Below, one piece after another: positions 1-8,896 of a stretch of DNA of 20,809 nucleotides. Source of the stretch: Propionibacterium sp. GTDB lineage: Bacteria; Actinomycetota; Actinomycetes; Propionibacteriales; Propionibacteriaceae. The notes under the pieces were generated by a model that was not told the origin of the DNA, searched no databases, and saw only the letters and a program-made list of their open reading frames with translations. The position numbers were made by a program, and so were the translations under genes. The stretch's first letter is position 1, and the number at the start of each line of letters is the position of its first letter. The DNA lies in assembly GCA_012837465.1 (NCBI GenBank), contig DURG01000226.1, positions 1 to 20,809 of the forward strand, read 5' to 3'.

Positions 1-2
1 AC

Positions 3-53
3 ATCGGCGGGCGCAACGCTGAGGTCGTCGACCGGAAACCCGCCGATGGCTAG
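3..53 (+). CDS. C-terminal tail of an upstream gene (partial)
   Basis: The third forward frame is open from the window edge and stops at TAG 51-53, giving a hydrophilic 16-residue tail that ends RKPADG. The stop overlaps the ATG of the next gene by 8 bases, a tight arrangement typical of co-transcribed genes. In many actinobacteria the gene before the atpI-like gene is a WecA/Rfe-type undecaprenyl-phosphate sugar transferase, which could fit, but the tail is too short to identify. The first forward frame is also open here, so the assignment is tentative. Confidence 0.4.
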   Translation: MGGRNAEVVDRKPADG

Positions 54-501
54 GCAGCGCACCGTCACCGCCGCCACCCGGCGGGCCAAGGAGATGATGA
101 TCGGGGGGCTCGTCGCCGGCCACGTCGTCGGCATCACCATCGTGGGGCTGGCCCTGGCCTTCGGCGGGGGAGGGCCGGCGCTGACCGCTGCGCTCGGGTT
201 CGCTGCCGTCGTGATCTTCTACTCGATCGGCCAGGCCATCGAGGTCGTCGCCTCGGAGCTCGACCCGATGCAGGGCCTGGGCCTCGTCCTGGTCAGCTAC
301 GCCGTGCGCGTCGTCGGCATCGCGGCCGGGTTGTGGGGCCTGCTGAGCCTGCCCGCCATCGCACCCCTCGTGTCGAGGGGGTGGCTACTACTGAGCGTCG
401 CCGGCACCGTACTGGCGTGGGTGTTCGGCGTCGTGTTCGTGGCCTCCCGGCAGCACGTCCCGGTCTATGACCACGAGTACGAACCGCCCCCCGCGGCGTG
501 A
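46..501 (+). CDS. AtpI-like four-helix membrane protein upstream of the ATP synthase operon
   Basis: A 151-residue protein with a basic N-terminus and four likely membrane helices (about 18-38, 44-64, 78-100 and 112-133), ending in a hydrophilic tail containing PVYDHEY. Its size, topology and position just before the atp genes match the poorly conserved AtpI-like proteins of actinobacterial atp loci. AtpI-family proteins are thought to help assemble the c-ring or supply Mg2+. That role is family knowledge and cannot be read from this sequence. The ATG overlaps the stop of the preceding frame. The frame is also open upstream, so a longer form cannot be excluded. A 73-base gap with a likely promoter separates it from the next gene, so it may belong to the upstream transcript. 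The gene is secure; the AtpI label is moderate. Confidence 0.7.
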   Translation: MARQRTVTAATRRAKEMMIGGLVAGHVVGITIVGLALAFGGGGPALTAALGFAAVVIFYSIGQAIEVVASELDPMQGLGLVLVSYAVRVVGIAAGLWGLLSLPAIAPLVSRGWLLLSVAGTVLAWVFGVVFVASRQHVPVYDHEYEPPPAA

Positions 502-535
502 CCGTTCCGACTTTTTGGGACGCGGAGTCGTCAAG

Positions 536-564
536 GTGAAACCACTGCCCGTTTCCGCTAGGCT
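536..564 (+). promoter_or_regulatory. Predicted promoter of the ATP synthase operon
   Basis: GTGAAA at 536-541 (4 of 6 matches to TTGACA) and TAGGCT at 559-564 are separated by exactly 17 bases. The ATG of the AtpZ-like gene is at 575, so transcription starting about seven bases past the -10 box would leave a leader of only a few bases. No Shine-Dalgarno sequence precedes that ATG, which agrees with a leaderless or near-leaderless mRNA. This rests on sequence alone. Confidence 0.45.
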
Positions 565-574
565 CACTCCCGAC

Positions 575-805
575 ATGGGCACCACACCTACGCCAAGCAA
601 CGGAGCAGAGCGGTCTGCCCCGACAGGACGAGAAGACGGCATGGCCGTCCTCGCCTACATCCTCGCGGGAATCATCTTCTACGGGGGCGTCGGCTGGGTT
701 GGTGACCATTTCCTGAACACGACATGGCTGCTGCCACTTGGACTCATCCTGGGTCTGATCAGTAGCTTGTACCTCATCATCAAGAGATACGGGAGCGCTA
801 CGTGA
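575..805 (+). CDS. AtpZ-like two-helix protein, first gene of the atp operon
   Basis: A 76-residue protein with a Ser/Thr/Pro-rich N-terminus of about 22 residues and two membrane helices (about 24-42 and 50-69). Glycines in the first helix, the short GDHFLN turn and the Pro/Gly-rich second helix resemble the AtpZ (ATPase_gene1) family, which sits before atpB and is linked to Mg2+/Ca2+ handling and ATP synthase assembly. I chose ATG 575 because a promoter-like element ends at 564. The frame stays open to an ATG at 467, but that extension would overlap the previous gene and encodes a low-complexity Arg/Pro stretch. The stop TGA overlaps the atpB GTG by two bases (GTGA), pointing to translational coupling with subunit a. 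Confidence 0.72.
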   Translation: MGTTPTPSNGAERSAPTGREDGMAVLAYILAGIIFYGGVGWVGDHFLNTTWLLPLGLILGLISSLYLIIKRYGSAT

Positions 806-1599
806 CTCTGGGACTTCTTCCGCTGGAGACCGGCGACTACACCCCTCCCGGCACCAAGGACTTCCTGTGGTACTCGCTCATGCCGGGCGACCTGCCCGAC
901 TGGGTGAACAAGCCGCTGGTCCAGGCCATCATCGGTGCCCTTCTCGTGATCATCCTGTGGGTGATCGCCTCGCGGAAGTTGAAGGTCCAGCCCAGCAAGG
1001 GCCAGTTCTTCGCCGAGTACATGTACGAGTTCGTGCGCAACGGCATCGCCCGTGACATCCTGCACGCGGATTTCCGCAAGTACCTGCCGTACCTCCTCGG
1101 CCTCTTCAGCTTCCTGCTCGTCAACAACTGGTTCGGCCAGTTCTTCCTCTTCATGTACCCGGCCTTCTCCAACGTGGGCTTCGCCTACGGCCTGGCCATC
1201 CTGTCCTGGCTGGTCTACGTGGGCGCCGGCTTCGCCAAGTGGGGCTTCGGCGGCTTCCTCAAGAAGGCGCTCATCCCGGACGGCGTCCCCGCCTACCTGC
1301 TCCCGCTGGTCATCCCGCTGGAGTTCCTGGCCACCTTCATCACGCGCCCCATCACGCTGGCGCTGCGTCTGTTCGCCAACCTGTTCGCCGGCCACCTCGT
1401 GGTCATGGTGTTCGCCATCGGTGGCGGCTGGCTGCTCAGCCAGCAGGACAACCTCTTCTACAACATCTCCGGTGGTGTGTCGATCCTCTTCAGCATCATC
1501 ATCATGTTGCTGGAACTGTTCATCGGCGCCCTGCAGGCGTACATCTTCACGGTTCTCACCGCCCAGTACGTGTCGACCTCGATCGCCGAGGCGCACTAA
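802..1599 (+). CDS. atpB: ATP synthase Fo subunit a
   Basis: A 265-residue polytopic membrane protein that forms the proton half-channels against the c-ring. The family signature ALRLFANLFAGH lies at about 187-198, and Arg189 corresponds to the essential arginine of E. coli subunit a (R210). A C-terminal helix carries LLELFIGALQAYIF at about 236-249. Length is normal for the family. The start is GTG 802, overlapping the previous stop, with GGGAG at 791-795 as a weak ribosome-binding site. It is followed after 51 bases by atpE, the standard order. Confidence 0.97.
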   Translation: MTLGLLPLETGDYTPPGTKDFLWYSLMPGDLPDWVNKPLVQAIIGALLVIILWVIASRKLKVQPSKGQFFAEYMYEFVRNGIARDILHADFRKYLPYLLGLFSFLLVNNWFGQFFLFMYPAFSNVGFAYGLAILSWLVYVGAGFAKWGFGGFLKKALIPDGVPAYLLPLVIPLEFLATFITRPITLALRLFANLFAGHLVVMVFAIGGGWLLSQQDNLFYNISGGVSILFSIIIMLLELFIGALQAYIFTVLTAQYVSTSIAEAH

Positions 1600-1650
1600 G
1601 CCCATATCTCCCCAGGTCGACCGCCTGGGTAGTCATCCGAAAGGAAAACA

Positions 1651-1869
1651 ATGTCCCTCCTCGAAATCTCCGGCAACCTGAACATGATCGGCTACGCGAT
1701 CGCCACGATCGCCCCCGCCCTTGGCGTTGCCTGGATCTTCGCGTCGGTCATCAATGGCACCGCCCGCCAGCCTGAGGCCCGTGGCGCCATGATGAGCACC
1801 GCGTTCATCGGCTTCGCCGTGGTTGAGGCCCTGGCCATCATCGCCATCGCTCTCGCGTTCGTTCTCTGA
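1651..1869 (+). CDS. atpE: ATP synthase Fo subunit c
   Basis: A 72-residue hairpin of two membrane helices joined by the polar loop ARQPEA (38-43), which contacts gamma and epsilon. Glu59 in the second helix (FAVVEALAII) is the proton-binding carboxylate. The Gln and Ser/Thr ligands of Na+-type rings are absent, so proton coupling is inferred. The first-helix packing motif is unusual: at the positions of the usual GxGxGxG it reads APALGVA (21-27), followed by Trp28. A clear ribosome-binding site AAGGA (1641-1645) precedes the ATG, stronger than those of most other genes in this operon. That is expected because about ten or more copies of c are needed per complex. Confidence 0.97.
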   Translation: MSLLEISGNLNMIGYAIATIAPALGVAWIFASVINGTARQPEARGAMMSTAFIGFAVVEALAIIAIALAFVL

Positions 1870-1877
1870 GGCGTCCT

Positions 1878-2417
1878 GTGGTCCCCTTGGAAGGGGCGCA
1901 AGATCTCCTCGGACCCCTTGCACCCCACTATTGGTCAGAGGTCATCGCTGGCATCATCCTGATGCTCGTGATCTTCCTCATCATGTGGAAGGTCGTCGTT
2001 CCCGCATTTGAGAAGATGTACGAGGAACGCTCCAACCGCATCGAAGGTGGCATGCAGCGTGCAGCCGCAGCTGAGGCCAAGGCCGAAGCTGCGTTGGCCG
2101 AATACAATGACCAGCTGAACGCTGCTCGTGAAGAGGCGGCCCGCATCCGTGAGGACGCCAAGAACCAGTCCGCGACGATCCTCGCCGAGGCTCGCGACAA
2201 GGCCAGCAAGGAATCCCAGCGGATTCTCGAATCTGGTCGTGCGCAGCTCGAGGCCGAGCGTTCGCAGCTGGTCCAGGACCTGCGCGGAGAGGTCGGTGGC
2301 ATGGCCACCACGCTCGCCGGCAAGATCGTCGGCGAATCCCTTTCGGACGACGAGCGTGCCATGCGTACCATCGATCGTTTCCTGGCTGAGCTCGAGACGG
2401 CTGGATCGCAGCGATGA
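1878..2417 (+). CDS. atpF: ATP synthase Fo subunit b
   Basis: A 179-residue protein with one membrane helix (about 19-42, IAGIILMLVIFLIMW) followed by a long charged Ala/Glu/Arg-rich helix that dimerises as the peripheral stalk. The start is GTG 1878, preceded by GAGG at 1868-1871 inside the atpE stop region. This start keeps a short N-terminal segment before the membrane helix, as in other actinobacteria. The stop overlaps the atpH ATG (ATGA). b and delta are separate here, unlike the b-delta fusion of mycobacteria. Confidence 0.95.
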   Translation: MVPLEGAQDLLGPLAPHYWSEVIAGIILMLVIFLIMWKVVVPAFEKMYEERSNRIEGGMQRAAAAEAKAEAALAEYNDQLNAAREEAARIREDAKNQSATILAEARDKASKESQRILESGRAQLEAERSQLVQDLRGEVGGMATTLAGKIVGESLSDDERAMRTIDRFLAELETAGSQR

Positions 2418-3211
2418 CGGCCCGCGACGCTGCTCACGCTGCACTCGACTCCGCTGTCGACGGCATCACCACCGATGCCCAGACCGCGGGCGAGCTGTTT
2501 GCCGTCGTCGATCTGCTCGACGGTCAGCCGACGCTGCGTCGAAGCCTGTCGGACCCTTCGGCCTCCGAGGCCAAGCGAACCAAGCTCGTCGAGGGCCTGT
2601 TCGCGGGCAAGATCTCGCCGGCGGCGCTCGCCGTCGTCTCTGCGGTGGCTAAGGCCCCGTGGGGCAGCGGCAACCGCCTGGTCACCGGGCTCGAGCGCCA
2701 AGGCATCCGCCTGGCGCTGCAGAGCGCGCACCGCGAGGGCAGGATCGACGACGTGACCGGGGAGCTCCACCAGCTCGCCACCACGGTCGACAAGAACCGC
2801 GAACTGGCCGGCACGCTGCGCAACGCGCAGTACCCGCTGGACGGCAAGCGTGACCTGATCAACCGCCTCGTCTCCGGAAAGGTCCATCCCGTCACCGCGG
2901 CCCTCGCGTCGCGTGCCGCGAAGGCCCGGAAGCGCACCTTCGCCCTCACGGTGAAGTCGTACGTGGAGATGGGCGCCGAGATCGCCGGCGAGAAGATCGC
3001 CAAGGTCACCGTCGCGCGTCCGCTGGATGCGGCTCGCACGGCACGCCTGAAGTCCGCGCTCGAGAAGCAGGTCGGCGGCCCCGTCAGCCTGCAACTCGAG
3101 GTCGACCCCGACGTGCTCGGCGGCATGAACGTGGTCATCGGCGATGACGTAATCGAATCAACCGTTGCTGCGCGGCTCGAAGATGCCCGCCGGCAGCTCA
3201 CCCACCTCTGA
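2414..3211 (+). CDS. atpH: ATP synthase F1 subunit delta
   Basis: A 265-residue protein that joins the peripheral stalk to the top of the alpha3beta3 hexamer. It is longer than the roughly 180-residue E. coli delta but normal for actinobacteria, which carry an extra N-terminal segment. The conserved OSCP/delta region covers roughly 85-260 and ends with the typical strand segment DPDVLGGMNVVIGDDVIEST (about 236-255). The ATG overlaps the atpF stop by 4 bases, implying coupled translation. The spacing to atpA is 24 bases. Confidence 0.94.
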   Translation: MTARDAAHAALDSAVDGITTDAQTAGELFAVVDLLDGQPTLRRSLSDPSASEAKRTKLVEGLFAGKISPAALAVVSAVAKAPWGSGNRLVTGLERQGIRLALQSAHREGRIDDVTGELHQLATTVDKNRELAGTLRNAQYPLDGKRDLINRLVSGKVHPVTAALASRAAKARKRTFALTVKSYVEMGAEIAGEKIAKVTVARPLDAARTARLKSALEKQVGGPVSLQLEVDPDVLGGMNVVIGDDVIESTVAARLEDARRQLTHL

Positions 3212-3235
3212 ACACGAGAAAGAAGTATCGACGAC

Positions 3236-4873
3236 ATGGCTGAACTCACCATCAGTCCGGATGAGATCCGCAACGCACTGGACGACTTCGTCCAGTCGTA
3301 CGAGCCCCAGGCCGCCAACCGTACCGAGGTCGGCACCGTCGTGTCCTCGGGTGACGGCATCGCCCGCGTCGAGGGCCTGCCCTCGGCGATGGCCAATGAG
3401 CTGCTGCGGTTCGAGAACGGCACCCTGGGTATCGCCCTGAACCTGGACGAGCGTGAGATCGGCGTCGTCGTCCTCGGCGAATCCGAAGGCATCGACGAGG
3501 GCTCGACCGTGCACGGCACCGGCGACGTCCTCTCGGTCCCCGTCGGCGACGGCTACCTCGGCCGCGTCGTCGACGCCATGGGCAACCCCATCGACGGTCT
3601 CGGCGAGATCAGCGGCCTCGAGGGACGCCGCGCTCTCGAACTGCAGGCCGCAGGCGTCATGGACCGCCAGGAAGTGCGTGAGCCGCTCCAGACCGGCCTC
3701 AAGGCCATCGACGCGATGACCCCGATCGGCCGTGGCCAGCGCCAGCTGATCATCGGTGACCGCAAGACCGGCAAGACCGCCATCGCGATCGACACCATCA
3801 TCAACCAGAAGGCCAATTGGGAGTCGGGTGACAAGAAGAAGCAGGTCCGCTGCATCTACGTCGCCATCGGCCAGAAGGGCTCCACGGTCGCCGAGGTGCG
3901 CGGGACGCTCGAGGCAGCTGGCGCGATGGAGTACACCACCATCGTGCACGCCCCCGCCTCGGACCCCGCGGGCTTCAAGTACATCGCGCCGTACGCCGGT
4001 TCGGCCATCGGCCAGCACTGGATGTACCAGGGCAACCACGTCCTGATCATCTTCGACGACCTGACGAAGCAGGCCGAGGCCTACCGCGCCATGTCGCTGC
4101 TGCTGCGCCGCCCGCCGGGCCGTGAGGCGTACCCCGGTGACGTCTTCTACCTCCACTCCCGCCTGCTGGAGCGCTGCGCGAAGCTCTCCGACGAGCTGGG
4201 GGGCGGCTCGATGACCGGCCTGCCGATCATCGAGACGAAGGCCAACGACGTCTCGGCCTACATCCCCACCAACGTGATCTCCATCACCGACGGCCAGATC
4301 TTCCTCCAGTCGGACCTGTTCAACGCCAACCAACGCCCCGCCGTCGACGTCGGCGTGTCGGTCTCGCGTGTCGGTGGCGCCGCCCAGGTCAAGGCCATGA
4401 AGCAGGTCTCCGGTTCGCTGAAGCTGAGCCTCGCCCAGTACCGCGACATGCAGGCGTTCGCCATGTTCGCCTCGGACCTCGACGCGGCCACCCGCCGCCA
4501 GCTCGACCGGGGCGCCCGCCTCACCGAGTTGCTGCGCCAGGGCCAGTACGCGCCCTACCCGGTGGAGGATCAGGTCGTCAGCGTGTGGTCCGGCATCGAG
4601 GGACACTTCGACGACGTCCCGGTCGACGACGTGCTGCGCTTCGAGCAGGAACTGCTCGACTACCTGCGGCACAACACCTCCGTCCTGACCGACATCGCCT
4701 CGGACTTCCAGTTCGGCGATGACCGCAAGGAAGCCACCATCCAGGCGATCGGCGAGTTCAAGAAGGTCTTCCGCACGTCCGAGGGCACGCTGCTCGTCGG
4801 CCGTGAGGAGCACAAGCCGCTTGAGGACGAGGACATCGACCAGACGAAGATCGTTCGCCAGAAGCGGGGCTGA
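3236..4873 (+). CDS. atpA: ATP synthase F1 subunit alpha
   Basis: A 545-residue nucleotide-binding subunit that is regulatory rather than catalytic. It has an N-terminal beta-barrel (about 28-95), then the Walker A motif GDRKTGKT at 174-181. The alpha/beta family signature PAVDVGVSVSRVG lies at 368-380, with Arg378 as the arginine finger reaching the beta catalytic site. It ends in a helical domain with a charged tail. The ribosome-binding site is weak (GAAAGAAG, about 15 bases upstream). It sits between delta and gamma, the conserved order. Confidence 0.98.
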   Translation: MAELTISPDEIRNALDDFVQSYEPQAANRTEVGTVVSSGDGIARVEGLPSAMANELLRFENGTLGIALNLDEREIGVVVLGESEGIDEGSTVHGTGDVLSVPVGDGYLGRVVDAMGNPIDGLGEISGLEGRRALELQAAGVMDRQEVREPLQTGLKAIDAMTPIGRGQRQLIIGDRKTGKTAIAIDTIINQKANWESGDKKKQVRCIYVAIGQKGSTVAEVRGTLEAAGAMEYTTIVHAPASDPAGFKYIAPYAGSAIGQHWMYQGNHVLIIFDDLTKQAEAYRAMSLLLRRPPGREAYPGDVFYLHSRLLERCAKLSDELGGGSMTGLPIIETKANDVSAYIPTNVISITDGQIFLQSDLFNANQRPAVDVGVSVSRVGGAAQVKAMKQVSGSLKLSLAQYRDMQAFAMFASDLDAATRRQLDRGARLTELLRQGQYAPYPVEDQVVSVWSGIEGHFDDVPVDDVLRFEQELLDYLRHNTSVLTDIASDFQFGDDRKEATIQAIGEFKKVFRTSEGTLLVGREEHKPLEDEDIDQTKIVRQKRG

Positions 4874-4879
4874 TCGACC

Positions 4880-5794
4880 ATGGCATCCAGTCTGCGTGAA
4901 CTTCGGCAGCGTCGTCGCTCTGTGACGACGACGAAGAAGATCACCCGAGCCATGGAGCTCATCGCCGCCAGCCGCGTCGTGAAGGCGCAGCAGGCGGCGA
5001 GGTCCGCGGCCCCGTACACGCGTGAACTGACCAAGGCGGTTTCCGCCCTGGCCAGTGCCCACGACATCGACCATCCGTTGCTGCGCGCAGTCGAGGAGCC
5101 CCGTCGCTCCGCGATGCTGTTGATCACCTCCGACCGTGGCCTCGCGGGCGCCTACTCGGCCAACGCCATCAAGGCAGCCGAGCAGTTGCACGCGAAGATC
5201 ATCCAGGAGGGGCAGGAGAACGTCCAGTACATCACCGGCAACAAGGGCGTGGCGTACTTCGAGTTCCGCAACCGACACATCGAGCAGTCCTGGACGGGCT
5301 TCTCCGATCGCCCCACGTACGCGGAGGCCAAGGAGATCGCCGACGTGCTGCTCGAGCGCTTCCTGCGGCCCTACGAGGAGGGCGGCGTCGACCAGATCCA
5401 CATCGTCGGCACCCGCTTCGTCTCGATGATGACGCAGAACCCCATGGCCGTTCGGCTGCTGCCGCTCGTGGTGGAGGACGCCCCGGCGGACTACGTCGAC
5501 AGCGCGGAGGAGACCTACCCCTTCTACGACTTCGAGCCGGATGCCAAGACGGTGCTGGACACCGTGTTGCCCCTGTTCGTGGCGGACCGGATCCACACGG
5601 CGCTGCTGCAGTCGGCCGCCTCCGAGCTGGCCAGCCGCCAGAGCGCCATGAAGTCGGCAACCGACAACGCGCAGGAGCTCATCGAGAAGCTCACCCGCGC
5701 CGAGAACCAGGCCCGCCAGGCGGGCATCACCCAGGAAATCACTGAAATCGTCGGCGGCGCCTCAGCGCTGGCCGAATCAGCCGGAAACGAATGA
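4880..5794 (+). CDS. atpG: ATP synthase F1 subunit gamma
   Basis: A 304-residue rotor shaft. The N-terminal helix contains the conserved TTTKKITRAMELIAASRV (about 16-33), and the C-terminal helix contains SRQSAMKSATDNA; together they form the coiled coil that turns inside the alpha3beta3 ring. The middle region has the family segment ITSDRGLAGAYSANAIK (about 80-96). Length is slightly above E. coli gamma and normal for actinobacteria. The ATG lies 6 bases after the atpA stop. The atpG stop is embedded in the atpD ribosome-binding region. Confidence 0.97.
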   Translation: MASSLRELRQRRRSVTTTKKITRAMELIAASRVVKAQQAARSAAPYTRELTKAVSALASAHDIDHPLLRAVEEPRRSAMLLITSDRGLAGAYSANAIKAAEQLHAKIIQEGQENVQYITGNKGVAYFEFRNRHIEQSWTGFSDRPTYAEAKEIADVLLERFLRPYEEGGVDQIHIVGTRFVSMMTQNPMAVRLLPLVVEDAPADYVDSAEETYPFYDFEPDAKTVLDTVLPLFVADRIHTALLQSAASELASRQSAMKSATDNAQELIEKLTRAENQARQAGITQEITEIVGGASALAESAGNE

Positions 5795-5802
5795 GGTAAC
5801 AA

Positions 5803-7254
<1,452 letters not shown>

Positions 7255-7257
7255 TCA

Positions 7258-7668
7258 ATGGATCGCGAACCGCTGCACGTCGAGGTCGTCTCTGCCGACC
7301 GCGTGATCTGGTCCGGCAGTGCCGTGAACATCATCGCGCGCACGGTGGAGGGCGACATCGGCATCCTGCCCGGTCATGAGCCGCTGCTTGCCGTCCTCGA
7401 GCCGTCGATGGTGGAGATCGTCACGGCCGAGGGCACCAGCGAGTCGCTCATGGTCGACGGCGGGTTCATCTCCGTGGCGCACGGTCACGTGTCCGTCCTC
7501 GCCCAGTACGCCGAGCTGGGCAAGGAGGTCAGCCTGGAGGAGGCCCGCATGGAGCTTGCTCCACTGGTCCAGAAGGCCCAGCAGGGCCAGGCCGATGACG
7601 CCGAGATCCATCGCCTGAAGATGCTCAAGGCGCAGGTACGCGCCGGCGAGAAGGCCAACGGCAACTGA
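7258..7668 (+). CDS. atpC: ATP synthase F1 subunit epsilon
   Basis: A 136-residue central-stalk protein with an N-terminal beta-sandwich (about 5-88). The conserved GDIGILPGHEPLLAVLEP lies at about 32-49. A C-terminal helical part (about 90-136) is of the kind that inhibits ATP hydrolysis in some species. The ATG is 3 bases after the atpD stop, with AGAAGGA at 7241-7247 as ribosome-binding site. It is the last gene of the operon; a strong hairpin follows 11 bases downstream. Confidence 0.95.
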   Translation: MDREPLHVEVVSADRVIWSGSAVNIIARTVEGDIGILPGHEPLLAVLEPSMVEIVTAEGTSESLMVDGGFISVAHGHVSVLAQYAELGKEVSLEEARMELAPLVQKAQQGQADDAEIHRLKMLKAQVRAGEKANGN

Positions 7669-7679
7669 AACACGAACCG

Positions 7680-7714
7680 CTCAGGGCGGCCCTCCACCGG
7701 GGGGCTGCCCTGAG
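7680..7714 (+). terminator. Hairpin terminator of the ATP synthase operon
   Basis: An inverted repeat of 16 base pairs surrounds a 3-base loop (7696-7698). The outer eight pairs, CTCAGGGC with GCCCTGAG, are perfect, and the inner eight include two G-T wobbles. No T-run follows, which is common for terminators in high-GC actinobacteria. Confidence 0.8.
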
Positions 7715-7759
7715 TGCATACAGAGGCAATTTGAATGGGGGAGGAGGGACAGGCACCAC

Positions 7760-8218
7760 ATGTGGGAGATCGCGCTCACGGTTCTGATCGTGGTTGCCCT
7801 TGTCCTGCTGCCCTTCGTCCTGCTCTACCTCCGCCGCCGCTGGCTCACCGGCCAGGGCGGCCTCTTTGACTGCGCCTACCGGCTCTCCGAGAAGACCCCC
7901 GGCTCCGGCTGGGTCCTGGGCATGGCGAGGTACCGCGGCGAGAACCTGGAGTGGTTCCGTGCGTTCTCACTCAGCCTCAGGCCGAAGAAGGTGTTTCCGC
8001 GCGTCGTGATGGCCTACGTCCACCAGCGCCCACCTGCCGGCCTCGAGGCGATCGCGCTGTTCGAGGAGGCGTTGATCGTGACGCTGAGGGATCGCGTCAC
8101 GGGCGACCTGTCGTCGCTGTCGATGAGCCGCGACGAGGTGCTGGCGCTGATGAGCTGGTTGGAGTCGGCGCCCCCCGGGTCGTACTACCTGCCCGGCAGC
8201 GCCGACACCCCCGCCTGA
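7760..8218 (+). CDS. DUF2550 family membrane-anchored protein
   Basis: A 152-residue protein with one N-terminal membrane helix (about 4-24) followed by LRRRW, which suggests the rest is cytoplasmic. The body begins GGLFDCAYRL and contains WVLGMARYRGENLEWFRAFS, matching my recollection of the actinobacterial DUF2550 family, whose members commonly follow atpC (for example Rv1312 in M. tuberculosis). The function is unknown. A purine-rich ribosome-binding site (GAGGAGGGA, 7741-7749) precedes the ATG by about 10 bases. The atp terminator lies between it and atpC, so it is probably transcribed separately or by read-through. Confidence 0.85.
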   Translation: MWEIALTVLIVVALVLLPFVLLYLRRRWLTGQGGLFDCAYRLSEKTPGSGWVLGMARYRGENLEWFRAFSLSLRPKKVFPRVVMAYVHQRPPAGLEAIALFEEALIVTLRDRVTGDLSSLSMSRDEVLALMSWLESAPPGSYYLPGSADTPA

Positions 8219-8220
8219 CT

Positions 8221-8285
8221 GGTCCCTGAGCGTCGCTGGCTCGCAAGCTCGCTCGGCCACGCTCAGGGACCGGCGCTCAGGGACC
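8221..8285. repeat. Palindromic repeat between convergent genes, with duplicated right arm
   Basis: GGTCCCTGAGCGT (8221-8233) is a perfect 13-base inverted repeat of ACGCTCAGGGACC (8259-8271). The right arm recurs as CGCTCAGGGACC at 8274-8285, 14 bases further on. The centre contains GCTCGCAAGCTCGC. GGTCCCTGAGC arms with such a centre resemble palindromic intergenic repeats I know from several actinobacterial genomes. It starts 2 bases after the DUF2550 stop, and its last base is the first base of the opposing gene's stop codon, so it may also act as a bidirectional terminator. Confidence 0.75.
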
Positions 8286-8884
8286 TAACGCGTGGGCTTC
8301 TCGCGGTCGGTGCCGGGGACCCAGAGCACCTCGTGCTCGGTGCCGTTGGCGGCGCGGCTCATGATGAACAGCAGGTCCGAGAGTCGGTTGAGGTACATGA
8401 TCGCCAGCGAGTTCACCCCACCGTCGCCGTCCATGCCGTGCTCCTCGGCGCACCGCCAGGCCGCGCGTTCGGCGCGACGGGCGATCGTGCGGGCCACGTG
8501 CAGCTGGGCACCAGCCGGGTTGCCGCCGGGGAGGATGAAGGAGCGCAGGACGGGGAGGTCTTCCTGCAGTTCGTCGCAGTAGGCCTCGAGGCGGTCGATG
8601 GAGGACTGCTCGATGCGCAACGGCGGCCACTTGGGGTCCGGGTCCAGCGGGTTCGAGATGTCCGCGCCCACGTCGAAAAGTTCGTTGCGCACCAGCGCCA
8701 GCATCTCCACCACGCGCTCTGGGAGCCCGCCCAGGGCCACGGCGAGACCGACGGCGGAGTTGGCCTCGTCGACGTGGCCGTAGGCCTCCACGCGCAGATC
8801 CGTCTTGCGGACCTCGGAGTTGTCGGACAGGCGAGTGGTGCCGGCGTCACCGGTGCGGGTGTAGATCTTCGAGAGTGTGACCAT
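8285..8884 (-). CDS. ATP:cob(I)alamin adenosyltransferase, PduO type
   Basis: A 199-residue enzyme that transfers the adenosyl group of ATP to cob(I)alamin, making coenzyme B12 in the cytoplasm. The ATP-binding N-terminal motif YTRTGDAGTT is at 8-17, FILPGG at 116-121, the basic helix RTIARRAERAAW at about 132-143, and the C-terminal signature YLNRLSDLLFIMSRAAN at 164-180. Length is typical. A cobalamin adenosyltransferase downstream of the atp operon on the opposite strand is also found in mycobacteria (Rv1314c). The likely consumer of the cofactor is methylmalonyl-CoA mutase, in the same pathway as the epimerase in this window. The ATG at 8884 lacks a clear ribosome-binding site; TAGATT ends 6 bases upstream, suggesting a leaderless mRNA. 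Confidence 0.94.
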   Translation of the reverse strand: MVTLSKIYTRTGDAGTTRLSDNSEVRKTDLRVEAYGHVDEANSAVGLAVALGGLPERVVEMLALVRNELFDVGADISNPLDPDPKWPPLRIEQSSIDRLEAYCDELQEDLPVLRSFILPGGNPAGAQLHVARTIARRAERAAWRCAEEHGMDGDGGVNSLAIMYLNRLSDLLFIMSRAANGTEHEVLWVPGTDREKPTR

Positions 8885-8890
8885 GGCACC

Positions 8891-8896
8891 AATCTA
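8891..8896 (-). promoter_or_regulatory. Possible -10 box for a leaderless adenosyltransferase mRNA
   Basis: On the minus strand TAGATT (4 of 6 matches to TATAAT) ends 6 bases before the ATG, so initiation at normal spacing would coincide with the start codon. I see no convincing -35 box. The divergent cyclophilin gene starts at 8918, so the two promoters must share this short interval. Confidence 0.3.

Noticed and set aside
467..574. Upstream start of the AtpZ-like protein at ATG 467
   Set aside because: The added segment overlaps the previous gene, is Arg/Pro-rich low-complexity sequence, and contains the likely promoter.
1651..1869. Sodium-dependent c-ring
   Set aside because: Glu59 is present, but the Gln and Ser/Thr side chains that complete a Na+ site are absent.
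3158..5596. An 812-codon open frame on the minus strand opposite atpA and atpG, plus similar long antisense frames at 5524-7173, 9454-11277 and 13582-15129
   Set aside because: High G/C at third positions of the real genes removes stop codons from the complementary frames. The translations are low in hydrophobic patterning, rich in Asp, Gly, Val, Arg and Leu, show no domain, and lie wholly opposite well-identified genes.
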